Shown piece by piece: positions 43,511 through 51,250 of a stretch of DNA of 64,000 bases. Each line of letters begins with the position of its first letter. Position 1 is the stretch's first letter. Made by a program: the position numbers and the translations under genes. The DNA comes from Caldilineaceae bacterium (GTDB lineage: Bacteria > Chloroflexota > Anaerolineae > Caldilineales > Caldilineaceae), in NCBI GenBank assembly GCA_020846635.1, contig JADLDO010000041.1, positions 62,001 through 126,000 of the forward strand, written 5' to 3'. The notes under the pieces were generated by a model. The model searched no databases, was not told the DNA's origin, and worked only from the letters and a program-made list of their open reading frames with translations.

Positions 43511-45084
43511 ACGACCCACGCGTGCAGGCGCTCCTTGACCAACTCGATACCACCCTCCTGTTGCTGGAGCGGCCTGTTGTACAAAACCAACTCATTGCCT
43601 TTGTAGCAATCTTCATGCTTTCGTGGCTGCTGCCCGAACCCCTGGGCGGGCTGCTCAACAAACTCATCGCCCAACAGGATGCCATCAGCAAGCGCCGCCA
43701 GAAGTTGGGCCTGCCCGTCAATGTCTGGCGGACGCGCCTGCTGCGCTGGCTGCGCGGGGCACAACTGCTGCTCTTTCCCATTGTGGGGCTCGTCTCCAGC
43801 CAACTGACCATTAGCTACTTTGCTGCACAGAGTTGGCCGTTGGGGCTGCTGCAACGGCTGGCGACCGTCTTTTGGCTGGTGCTCATCTATCAATTTGTCG
43901 GCAGTATTCTCTTTGGCAGCCTGCCCCCTGAGCGTGCCAGGGCCTATCATCGCCGCCTTGTCACCCCTGCCTTTATCATGCTCGCGGCCATCAGCCTGAG
44001 CGCCGGATTGGCAGGCGCTTTTCCCATTGTGCGCATGGAACTCTTTCGCATCATGGGCACGCCGTTCACGTTGGCGACCGTTCTCACCGCGGCCCTGGTG
44101 CTCTATGCGACCGTGACCATTGCCTGGGCGATCAACGAGATATTACGCAACCTGGTACTGCCCCATGCCCAGGCAGATACGGGGCTCTCCAATACGGTTC
44201 TCATCATCACCCGCTACGCCATCATTGCCATTGGCGTGCTCCTCGCCATCAGCATCCTGGGCGTCGATCTATCGGCCTTTGCGATTATCGGTGGTGGTCT
44301 GTCGGTGGGTATTGGCTTTGGGCTGCAAGACCTTGTTGCCAATTTCATTAGCGGTATCCTCCTGCTCTTTGAACAGACCCTGCGCCCCGGTGACATCATC
44401 GAGGTCAGCGGGCAGCGGGGGCGTGTTAACCAGATGCGTATGCGCTCTGCTGTGCTGCGTACTGCCGACAATGTGGATATTTATGTGCCCAACAAGACGC
44501 TGTTGACCTCGACTGTCGCCGCCTATACCCATATGAAACCGGCCACGCGCAAGACACTTTCCGTCGGCGTTAGCTATGACAGTGACCCTATTGAGGTGCG
44601 CGACACCTTGCAGCATGTGGTCGAAAATCATGGCCTTGTTCTCAAAGACCCCGCTCCGGCAGTCTATTTTATCGGTTTTGGCAGCTTCACACTTGATTTC
44701 GAGGTTGCCGTGACCATTGCCGACCCTGGCCGCGCCGCCCAAGTCTTGAGTGACCTCCATTTTATGATCTATCGAGAGTTCACCAAACGGGGCATCGAAA
44801 TTCCGATTCCCCAGCAGGACTTCCGTTTGCGTACCTCTGACGCGGCGCCGATCGAGCAGTTGCTCTCCGCAGAGCAACCGCAACCATCGCAACAGACAAA
44901 CGGAATACCGGAAGGTACGCAGCCGGCAGCCAAGCCGGGGAAAGAAGGAGAGAAAGTGGCGAGGGATGGGAGAGCGAAGGTCACACAGCAATCGGCAAGC
45001 GATACGGCCAAAAGCGGTGGCGACCGATCGCTATCGCCCGACCGTGTCAAAGCGCCTGCCGAAAAACCAAAGTTGCCAGGCTAG
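43507..45084 (+). CDS. MscS-family mechanosensitive ion channel
   Basis: A 525-residue membrane channel. About five membrane helices precede the pore helix GGGLSVGIGFGLQDLVANFI, whose Gly/Ala-rich face lines the pore. The cytoplasmic MscS beta domain follows (LRPGDIIEVSGQRGRVNQMR, VYVPN-like IYVPNKTLLTSTV) and the alpha/beta domain with GIEIPIPQQDFRLR. A hydrophilic, likely disordered tail of about 100 residues ends the protein. Extra N-terminal helices place it among the larger MscS types. The ATGA overlap couples translation to the solute-binding lipoprotein, an unusual partnership. MscS channels release solutes on osmotic downshock; a ligand-modulated opening is an inference only. Confidence 0.92.
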   Translation: MNDPRVQALLDQLDTTLLLLERPVVQNQLIAFVAIFMLSWLLPEPLGGLLNKLIAQQDAISKRRQKLGLPVNVWRTRLLRWLRGAQLLLFPIVGLVSSQLTISYFAAQSWPLGLLQRLATVFWLVLIYQFVGSILFGSLPPERARAYHRRLVTPAFIMLAAISLSAGLAGAFPIVRMELFRIMGTPFTLATVLTAALVLYATVTIAWAINEILRNLVLPHAQADTGLSNTVLIITRYAIIAIGVLLAISILGVDLSAFAIIGGGLSVGIGFGLQDLVANFISGILLLFEQTLRPGDIIEVSGQRGRVNQMRMRSAVLRTADNVDIYVPNKTLLTSTVAAYTHMKPATRKTLSVGVSYDSDPIEVRDTLQHVVENHGLVLKDPAPAVYFIGFGSFTLDFEVAVTIADPGRAAQVLSDLHFMIYREFTKRGIEIPIPQQDFRLRTSDAAPIEQLLSAEQPQPSQQTNGIPEGTQPAAKPGKEGEKVARDGRAKVTQQSASDTAKSGGDRSLSPDRVKAPAEKPKLPG

Positions 45085-45121
45085 ACGCCACGGTGAACAG
45101 ACCCAACAGGATCGGCCATGC

Positions 45122-45817
45122 CTAGCTAGGGATATCGCGCTCTCCAGACGCAGCCAGCGAGCGAACCCTGATCGCGACCAGGATCATCCAGGCCGAAGCC
45201 ATCAGCACGAACAGGCGCTGCATGATGCCAACCCACGGCCCTTCCGATTGCACAAAAAATAACGCCAGCGCGCCCGACGCGCAGAGCCCTGACCAGATCA
45301 TGAGTGACCGCCACTGGGCCTTTAGCGCAAAGGTGCGTGTGAGGACGAACATGCCGACGATGATACACAGAAAGCTGATCAAAGCCACGATGACATGGAT
45401 CATGCCTATCGTGGAGAGCGACAAAGTATCCGCCTGGCTATCAATGCGATCCGTTGGAAAGATCGCAGAGAGAATCGCGCCCACGCCGTAAACGGCAACC
45501 AGCAGCGAGCCGGTGGCGGACCCCCATGTACCCCTCGTAAGTTTGCGGATCGCGTAGGCAAGCGCCAATGTCCCCAGCCCGGCGATCACAAATGCTATCG
45601 TCTGGACAAAGCCGTAGCGGCCCAGAACCATCTCGCTAATGTTGTCGCTCACAAGGCTATATTCAGAGACAACAGGCAGGAGCCACGCACTCGCCAAGAG
45701 GAACACCTGTCCCACAATCGCAAGCGAGGCAAGCATGGACAAACGCTGTGGCTGCTGCAAAACTGTTTGTGGAGAGTGGTTAGGAATGTTGATTTGCGAC
45801 TCTGACTTCATCTGCAT
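45122..45817 (-). CDS. DUF998-family membrane protein
   Basis: A 231-residue protein with six to seven predicted helices. The segment WLLPVVSEYSLVSDNISEMV matches the DUF998 pattern (SDLGA-like region after the first helix), and SAIFPTDRIDSQADTLSLST is the conserved second loop. Function of the family is unknown. AAAGGAA precedes the ATG at 45817; an in-frame start at 45859 is less supported. It converges on the MscS gene with a 37-base gap. A dyad at 45867-45883 lies just upstream. Confidence 0.75.
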   Translation of the reverse strand: MQMKSESQINIPNHSPQTVLQQPQRLSMLASLAIVGQVFLLASAWLLPVVSEYSLVSDNISEMVLGRYGFVQTIAFVIAGLGTLALAYAIRKLTRGTWGSATGSLLVAVYGVGAILSAIFPTDRIDSQADTLSLSTIGMIHVIVALISFLCIIVGMFVLTRTFALKAQWRSLMIWSGLCASGALALFFVQSEGPWVGIMQRLFVLMASAWMILVAIRVRSLAASGERDIPS

Positions 45818-45866
45818 AATCGTTCCTTTCTCAAAGATTCTAGATTCGCTCACTAACAATCATTTT

Positions 45867-45883
45867 ATATCGTGATACGATAT
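45867..45883. promoter_or_regulatory. Palindromic operator-like site upstream of the DUF998 gene
   Basis: ATATCGT (45867-45873) and its complement ACGATAT (45877-45883) flank the spacer GAT in an AT-rich stretch. It lies 50 bases upstream of the leftward start codon, within promoter range. The regulator is not identified and no regulator gene is adjacent. Confidence 0.55.
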
Positions 45884-45970
45884 TTTCCACGTTGCTTATC
45901 ATACATTCGAGCATTTTGCCGCTTTCATTCATCAAGTTAGGCGAGCGCTGCACAGGATGGATAGAGTAGT

Positions 45971-45998
45971 TTGCGCGATGTCCACAATCTGCTATTAT
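45971..45998 (+). promoter_or_regulatory. Candidate promoter for the glycogen-binding-like protein and glycerate kinase genes
   Basis: TTGCGC (45971-45976) and TATTAT (45993-45998) are spaced by 16 bases, about 75 bases before the ATG at 46073. The gap 45818-46072 otherwise holds only the dyad at 45867. Confidence 0.4.
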
Positions 45999-46072
45999 CT
46001 ATACCATCTCTGGGCCTTCCTCCATGCGTAAACAAGCCGCTTTGGCCCAGAAAGTATCGAGAAGGGATCATC

Positions 46073-46369
46073 ATGCTTAAACGAGAAGCTGTGAAACAGT
46101 CCAATCAGGTGAAAGTGACCTTTGTACTTCCTCACGACCCGAACCAAGGACGCATTTCTGTGGTCGGTGATTTCAACCAGTGGGACCCCGCAGCCACGAG
46201 GATGATCAAGCGTCCAAACAACACCCGCAGTGCCAGCGTAACACTCGACCCCGGACAGCGCTATCGCTTCCGCTATTATGTCGATGACGGGACTTGGCTC
46301 AACGACGATAGCGCCGACGCCTATGAGCCAAATGAACATGGCTCCCAAAACTGCCTCGTTATTACCTAA
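46073..46369 (+). CDS. Small stand-alone glycogen-binding/isoamylase N-domain (CBM48-like) protein
   Basis: A 98-residue protein consisting only of an immunoglobulin-like early-set domain. VTFVLPHDPNQGRISVVGDF is followed by NQWDPAATRM and then by YRFRYYVDDGTWLNDD and ADAYEPNEHGSQN, the pattern of the glycogen-binding domain of AMP-activated kinases and of branching-enzyme N-domains. The tryptophans seen are typical sugar-stacking residues. AAGGGA at 46062-46067 supports this start. No catalytic domain is attached. Its stop overlaps the next start by one base (TAATG), linking it to glycerate kinase. It may target a partner to glycogen. Confidence 0.85.
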   Translation: MLKREAVKQSNQVKVTFVLPHDPNQGRISVVGDFNQWDPAATRMIKRPNNTRSASVTLDPGQRYRFRYYVDDGTWLNDDSADAYEPNEHGSQNCLVIT

Positions 46370-47733
46370 TGCGCTTTGATCCTGCGATCCTGACGCCGAA
46401 CCCCGCCGCACGACAGCCGATCCTCGCTGTGCTCGAAGCCGCGCTCGCCGCTGTGGACCCCTATGCAGCCACCCGCGCTTTCCTCACGCGCGACGGCGAC
46501 AGCCTCACCGTGGCGGAGCAAACCTATGACCTAAGTCGCTACCGCCGCATCATCGTGCTTGGCGCGGGCAAAGCCGGCGCGCCCATGACCCAAGCGGTCG
46601 AAGCGGTCTTGGGCGACCGCATTAGCGCTGGATTGGTGGTCGTAAAAACCGGTCACAGTGCGCCCACTGAGCATGTCGAAATTGTCGAGGCAGGGCATCC
46701 GCGACCCGACGCCGCGGGCGTGGCTGCGGGCGAACGCATCTTGGAACTCGCCCAAAATGCAGGTGCGGATGACCTGGTGATCGCACTGCTTTCTGGAGGG
46801 GGGTCGGCACTCTTGGTCGCGCCTGCACCCGGCCTGACCCTTGCCGATGTGCAAGCCATGACCGATGCGCTCCTGGCCTCCGGCGCAACCATTCACGAAG
46901 TCAACTGCCTGCGTAAACATTGCGAAGTTCTCAAAGGGGGACAATTGGCACGTGCCGTGGCCCCTGCCACGCTGATTACGCTTGCGCTCAGTGATGTCGT
47001 GGGCAGCCCTTTGGATGTCATCGCCAGCGGCCCCACGGTTCCCGATGCGACCACCTGGGAGGATGCCTGGACGATTGTGCGCCGCTTTGGCCTGGAGGAC
47101 ACATTGCCCTCCCCGGTGCTGGCACGACTCAAGGCAGGCCGCGCCGGGGAGATTGCCGACACGCCAAAAGCCGGTGATCCCGCATTCGCCAATACCCAAA
47201 CGCTGATCGTTGCCGACAACCGCGTCGCCGCGCAAGCCGCCGCTGCCCGCGCCCAGGCATTGGGCTACAACGCCCTGTTGCTCACCACCTATTTGGAAGG
47301 TGAAGCGGCCCAGGTCGCTAAGGTCGCCGTGGCGCTTGGCCGCGAAGTGTTGGCCCACGCCGCGCCGGTCGCTCCACCTGCCTGCCTCATCCTCGGCGGC
47401 GAAACCACCGTAACGCTGGGCAAAGAACCAGGAGAGGGAGGGCGCAACCAGGAGCTTGCCCTGGCCGCGGCCCTGGCGCTGCCAGGCGAGACGGAGATCA
47501 CCGTTGTCTCGCTGGCAACTGATGGCAGCGACGGCCCCACCGACAGCGCAGGTGGCATGGCGGATGGAGGCACAGGCGACCGTGGGCGCGCCCTGGGACT
47601 TGACCCGGAAGCATACCTCCGCAACCACAACGCCTATCCCTATCTCCAGGCTACCCACGACCTCTTGCGTACCGGCCCCACCCAAACCAACGTCAACGAC
47701 CTCATCTTTGTGTTTGTGGGAAATCCGCAGTAA
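46369..47733 (+). CDS. Glycerate 2-kinase, MOFRL family
   Basis: A 454-residue enzyme that phosphorylates glycerate to 2-phosphoglycerate. Conserved blocks in order are IVLGAGKAGAPMTQAVEA, ALLSGGGSALLVAP, the lysine-containing LRKHCEVLKGGQLA, LDVIASGPTVPD, and the C-terminal ILGGETTVTLGKEPGEGGRN followed by SLATDGSDGPTDSAGG. The length and order match GckA/TtuD-type kinases of the serine and tartrate pathways. It connects glyoxylate or serine-derived glycerate to lower glycolysis. The one-base overlap with the upstream small gene shows co-translation. Confidence 0.93.
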   Translation: MRFDPAILTPNPAARQPILAVLEAALAAVDPYAATRAFLTRDGDSLTVAEQTYDLSRYRRIIVLGAGKAGAPMTQAVEAVLGDRISAGLVVVKTGHSAPTEHVEIVEAGHPRPDAAGVAAGERILELAQNAGADDLVIALLSGGGSALLVAPAPGLTLADVQAMTDALLASGATIHEVNCLRKHCEVLKGGQLARAVAPATLITLALSDVVGSPLDVIASGPTVPDATTWEDAWTIVRRFGLEDTLPSPVLARLKAGRAGEIADTPKAGDPAFANTQTLIVADNRVAAQAAAARAQALGYNALLLTTYLEGEAAQVAKVAVALGREVLAHAAPVAPPACLILGGETTVTLGKEPGEGGRNQELALAAALALPGETEITVVSLATDGSDGPTDSAGGMADGGTGDRGRALGLDPEAYLRNHNAYPYLQATHDLLRTGPTQTNVNDLIFVFVGNPQ

Positions 47734-47870
47734 GACCGAAAGACACCCTTTCCAGAACAGGGAGTCGTCAGACTTCAAAAACGGAGATTGACGTCGCTGA
47801 AAGCAGATGGTACGCTTGCAATGACACCGCTCTACGGCCATCCGTTTCCCAAATAAACGATATTGCCTAT

Positions 47871-49043
47871 ATGCCGACATCATCGTCTTCTCATGACCGA
47901 TCAGTGCGCGCTGCTCGGCTTGATGTACGCACCGTTGATCGTCTCCTCGACCTCACCATGCCGCTCGCGGCGGTGATTGGCGCGCTGCTTGTCGGTGCGC
48001 TGCTCCTCTGGCTGCTCGGTAAGTCGCCGGTTGAGGGCTACAGTGCCATGATACAAGGCGCGCTCGGCAGTGTGGGCGGCATTGCCCAAACCTTGACCAA
48101 AGCCACGCCCCTCTTGCTCGTCGGCATCGGCATCTGCATTGCCTTCCGCGGCGGCGTGATCAACATCGGCGGCGAAGGGCAAATCCTGGTCGGCGCGCTG
48201 GCAGCAACAGCCCTGGCGGTTGCCCTACCCACCTGGCCCGGATGGCTGCTCCTTCCCATCACGCTGCTCGTGGGCGCTTTGGCAGGGGCTTTCTGGGGAG
48301 GCATTGCCGGTGTCCTCAAGGCGCGCCTGAATGTCAACGAAATTCTCTCCACGGTCATGCTCAACCAAATTGCGCTGCAAGCCATGAATTTTCTGCTGCG
48401 CGGCCCTATGCTCGATCCAGAGCAGGTTGCCGCAGGGACCAACATCCCGCAAAGTGCCGCCTTGCCGGAGCAAGTCTGGCTGGCGCGCCTCATCCCACGC
48501 AGCCAATTGCACAGCGGCCTCATCCTTGCCATCGTTCTGGCAGTCGTCGTCTACCTACTGCTTTGGCGCACCACCATCGGCTATCGCACCCGCGCCGTGG
48601 GGTTGAACGCTGACGCGGCGCGCTATGCGGGAATTCCAGTGCGCGGCTATCTTGCGCTCTCGATGATCCTCAGCGGAGCCTTTGCTGGTCTGGCAGGTGC
48701 GGTCGAAGTGACGGGCGTTCATCACCGCATGTTGGAAGGTCTCTCCGGCGGCTATGGCTTTAGCGGTATCGTGGCTGCGCTCTTTGGCAAGTTGCACCCA
48801 CTAGGGGCAATCCCTGCCGCCTTCCTCTTTGGCTCGCTCTTGGTGGGCGCAGACAGGATGCAGCGCGCTATCCAAGTCCCCAATGCCCTCATCATTGCGC
48901 TGCAAGGGTTGGTCGTCCTCTTTGTGGTTGCCAGCGATTACTATGTGCGCCGCCGCGCACAGCGCAGAGTGCGCGTTGACCCGGAGGCCCCCGTCACCCC
49001 CTCGCGTGTCATACTCGCCGGTGAGGAGGCATCTGGTGATTGA
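47871..49043 (+). CDS. BMP-type ABC transporter permease 1 (nucleoside class)
   Basis: A 390-residue membrane subunit of the RbsC/BmpB-like permease family. Recognisable are GIGICIAFRGGVINIGGEGQ, LNVNEILSTVMLNQIALQAM and RAVGLNADAARYAGIPVRGY, the last being the conserved cytoplasmic coupling loop. About ten helices are predicted. It forms a heterodimer with the next permease. Together with the BMP lipoprotein and double ATPase downstream it builds an importer of the purine nucleoside type. The start at 47871 is the first ATG in frame; no strong ribosome site is present. Confidence 0.92.
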   Translation: MPTSSSSHDRSVRAARLDVRTVDRLLDLTMPLAAVIGALLVGALLLWLLGKSPVEGYSAMIQGALGSVGGIAQTLTKATPLLLVGIGICIAFRGGVINIGGEGQILVGALAATALAVALPTWPGWLLLPITLLVGALAGAFWGGIAGVLKARLNVNEILSTVMLNQIALQAMNFLLRGPMLDPEQVAAGTNIPQSAALPEQVWLARLIPRSQLHSGLILAIVLAVVVYLLLWRTTIGYRTRAVGLNADAARYAGIPVRGYLALSMILSGAFAGLAGAVEVTGVHHRMLEGLSGGYGFSGIVAALFGKLHPLGAIPAAFLFGSLLVGADRMQRAIQVPNALIIALQGLVVLFVVASDYYVRRRAQRRVRVDPEAPVTPSRVILAGEEASGD

Positions 49044-49968
49044 CGATCTGCTCTCACTCTCTGTCCTGATTGGCATTGCCCATTCGGGCGTGCGGCTTGC
49101 CACCCCCTACCTCTTTGCAGCTCTGGGCGAAACCTTTGCACAGCGTTCGGGTGTTCTCAATCTAGGCGTGGATGGCATCATGTTGATGGGTGCATTCATC
49201 GCCTTCTATGTGGTCTTTCACACAGGCAATCCCTGGCTGGGCGTGGCTGCGGCATTGGGTGTCGGCGCGCTGATGGGGCTGCTGATGGCGCTGGTCAGCG
49301 TGACCTTTAAGGCAGAACAGGGCATCAGCGGCATTGGCCTCCATCTCTTGGGGCTGGGCTTGAGCAGCCTGCTCTTCAAGACGCTGATCGGCTCTGTGCA
49401 AAGCGTGCAGGGCTTTTCAGAGCTTCAGATTCCCATCCTCAGCACACTGCCCGTCATCGGCCCCATCTTCTTTGACCACAATATTCTGGTCTACTTGGCC
49501 TATCTGCTGGTGCCCATTGCCGCCTTTGTTCTGCATCGTACACCCTTTGGGCTCAAGGTACGTGCCGTGGGCCAGAACCCGGAAGCAGCCGACTCTGTCG
49601 GAGTGCGTGTGAACCGCGTGCGCTACAGCACCGTTGTCCTCGGCGCGGCGATGGCAGGGCTGGCAGGTGCGTCGTTGAGCATTGGCCTGCTCAATATCTT
49701 CCAGGAAAACATGACAAACGGTCTCGGCTTCATCGCCGTGGCGCTGGTCTATTTTGGCGGGTGGCGACCGGTAGGCGTGCTGTTGGGCGCGCTGCTCTTT
49801 AGCACCGTCAACGCCCTTCAACTCTGGATTCAAGTGCTGAGCTTGCCGATCCCCTCCGACCTGGCGGTAATGCTGCCCTACGTTCTCACCATTGTTGCGC
49901 TCGCCTTTGCCGTACGCCAGGTACGCCAACCCGCCGCCCTCACCAAACCCTATGAGCGAGGGGGATAA
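49036..49968 (+). CDS. BMP-type ABC transporter permease 2 (nucleoside class)
   Basis: A 310-residue second membrane subunit, with VRLATPYLFAALGETFAQRS, GVLNLGVDGIMLMGAFIAFY and RAVGQNPEAADSVGVRVNRV typical of the family. A GTG at 49036 is taken as start because AGGAGG (49024-49029) lies 6 bases upstream and it overlaps the partner permease by 8 bases. The in-frame ATG at 48829 would lie inside permease 1 and is rejected. Gene order here is permease, permease, receptor, ATPase, whereas the receptor often comes first. Confidence 0.9.
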   Translation: MIDDLLSLSVLIGIAHSGVRLATPYLFAALGETFAQRSGVLNLGVDGIMLMGAFIAFYVVFHTGNPWLGVAAALGVGALMGLLMALVSVTFKAEQGISGIGLHLLGLGLSSLLFKTLIGSVQSVQGFSELQIPILSTLPVIGPIFFDHNILVYLAYLLVPIAAFVLHRTPFGLKVRAVGQNPEAADSVGVRVNRVRYSTVVLGAAMAGLAGASLSIGLLNIFQENMTNGLGFIAVALVYFGGWRPVGVLLGALLFSTVNALQLWIQVLSLPIPSDLAVMLPYVLTIVALAFAVRQVRQPAALTKPYERGG

Positions 49969-49981
49969 TCTGGGGTATATC

Positions 49982-50026
49982 ACCCTCCCGCATGGGGCCG
50001 AAAGGCTCCGAAACATTCGGGAAGGT
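49982..50026. terminator. Dispersed hairpin family, copy E (degenerate)
   Basis: ACCCTCCCG (49982-49990) pairs with CGGGAAGGT (50018-50026) with one mismatch, and GGGGCC/GGCTCC forms an inner stem closed by GAAA. It lies between permease 2 and the receptor gene, inside the operon. Confidence 0.5.
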
Positions 50027-50083
50027 TTCAAGCAAGAGACTCCTACGTCAGGCAAAACCTATTCAACTTCGAGGAGAAAAAAG

Positions 50084-51181
50084 ATGCTGCGATCTACCCT
50101 TCATCTCTTGAGTTTGCTCATCGTCGTTTTGATGGTCCTGGCAGGTTGCACTACGGTTGCGCCATCTGCTGCACCAGCCGCCCCGGCCAATGCCGTTGAG
50201 CCGGCGGCAGCCGAAGCCACCGAAGCCCCAGCGAGCGATTCCGCGGCAGAAGCTTCGGGCGAACCCTTCCGCGTCGCCATCATCATGCCCAGCACCATCA
50301 CCGACCTGGCCTGGAGCCAAGCCATGTATGATGCGCTTATCACCATCCAGACGGAAATGGGTGGCGAAAGCGCCATGGAGATTGCCTACACGGAGAATAT
50401 GTTCCAGGTTGCCGACGCCGCCGCTGCCCTGCGCGACTATGCCAATGATGGCTACGACTTGGTTATCGCCCACGGCACTCAGTTTGGCAATTCCATGTTC
50501 GAAGTTGCCAAAGACTTCCCCGACACCAGCTTTGCCTGGGGGACAGCCGTCGACACGGGCAGCGAGGATGGTTTCACCAATGTCTTTGCCTATGAAGCCA
50601 ACGCCCAGGAAGGTGGTTATGTCAACGGCGTCATCGCGGCTATGCTCAGCGAAGCAGGCATCATCGGCATCATCGGGCCTGTTGAGGCAGGGGACGCCAA
50701 GCTCTATATCGACGGTTTCACCAATGGCGTGCTGGCGACCAACCCCGATGCCCAGGTTCCTGTCATCTACACCGGCTCCTTTGGCGACACGGCCCTCGCT
50801 GCCGAAGCCGCCAATACGCACATCAGCGCCGGGGCCGATGTGCTGACCGGCTCTGCTCAACAGGTCGTCGGTTCGGTCGGCGTCGCCGCCGATGCAGGTG
50901 TGCTGTGGTTCGGCACGCAGAGCGATCAATCGAGCCTCGCGCCGGCATCGGTCGTCGCCAACCAGCTATACGACTGGGTGCCTACGCTGCGCGACATGTT
51001 CGCCAAGATTCAGGCAGGCGAACTGGGCGGCACAGCCTATGTACTCACCCTGGAGAACGAGGGGTTGAAGATAGAATATAACGATGGCGTTGAGGTCAGC
51101 GACGAAATCAAGGCCGCAGCCGATGCCGCTGCCCAGGGCATCATCGACGGCAGCATCGACCCGCTGCCGGAGACAGAATAG
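50084..51181 (+). CDS. BMP-family (PnrA-like) solute-binding lipoprotein
   Basis: A 365-residue receptor. The lipoprotein signal ends LMVLAGC (cysteine 22), followed by an Ala/Pro/Glu tether to about residue 60. The BMP fold is seen in RVAIIMPSTITDLAWSQAMY, GYDLVIAHGTQFGNSMFEVA, NVFAYEANAQEGGYVNGVIA and TYVLTLENEG-like YVLTLENEGLKIEY. Family members bind purine nucleosides or autoinducer-like ligands. GAGGAG lies 7 bases before the ATG. A 12-bp hairpin follows the gene, which may raise receptor levels above the ATPase. Confidence 0.93.
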   Translation: MLRSTLHLLSLLIVVLMVLAGCTTVAPSAAPAAPANAVEPAAAEATEAPASDSAAEASGEPFRVAIIMPSTITDLAWSQAMYDALITIQTEMGGESAMEIAYTENMFQVADAAAALRDYANDGYDLVIAHGTQFGNSMFEVAKDFPDTSFAWGTAVDTGSEDGFTNVFAYEANAQEGGYVNGVIAAMLSEAGIIGIIGPVEAGDAKLYIDGFTNGVLATNPDAQVPVIYTGSFGDTALAAEAANTHISAGADVLTGSAQQVVGSVGVAADAGVLWFGTQSDQSSLAPASVVANQLYDWVPTLRDMFAKIQAGELGGTAYVLTLENEGLKIEYNDGVEVSDEIKAAADAAAQGIIDGSIDPLPETE

Positions 51182-51194
51182 TTTCCCAAGCATC

Positions 51195-51231
51195 GCTTGT
51201 CGTCTGCCGGGGCTCTCGACAGACGACAGGC
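51195..51231 (+). terminator. Hairpin between BMP receptor and ATPase genes
   Basis: TGTCGTCTG (51198-51206) and its complement (51220-51228) pair fully; outward pairing extends to 51195/51231 with one G-U. The loop is 13 bases. No U-run follows. It is the third receptor gene in this window with a hairpin directly behind it. Confidence 0.65.
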
Positions 51232-51250
51232 CAGCACATACGAGATCATC

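Noticed and set aside
46531..47883. A 450-codon open frame on the minus strand across the glycerate kinase gene
   Set aside because: Its translation has no recognisable domain and mirrors the GC-rich codon pattern of the real gene, which has all MOFRL-family motifs.
48829..49035. Upstream in-frame extension of BMP permease 2
   Set aside because: It overlaps permease 1 almost completely in another frame and encodes low-complexity residues; the GTG at 49036 has AGGAGG at the right distance.
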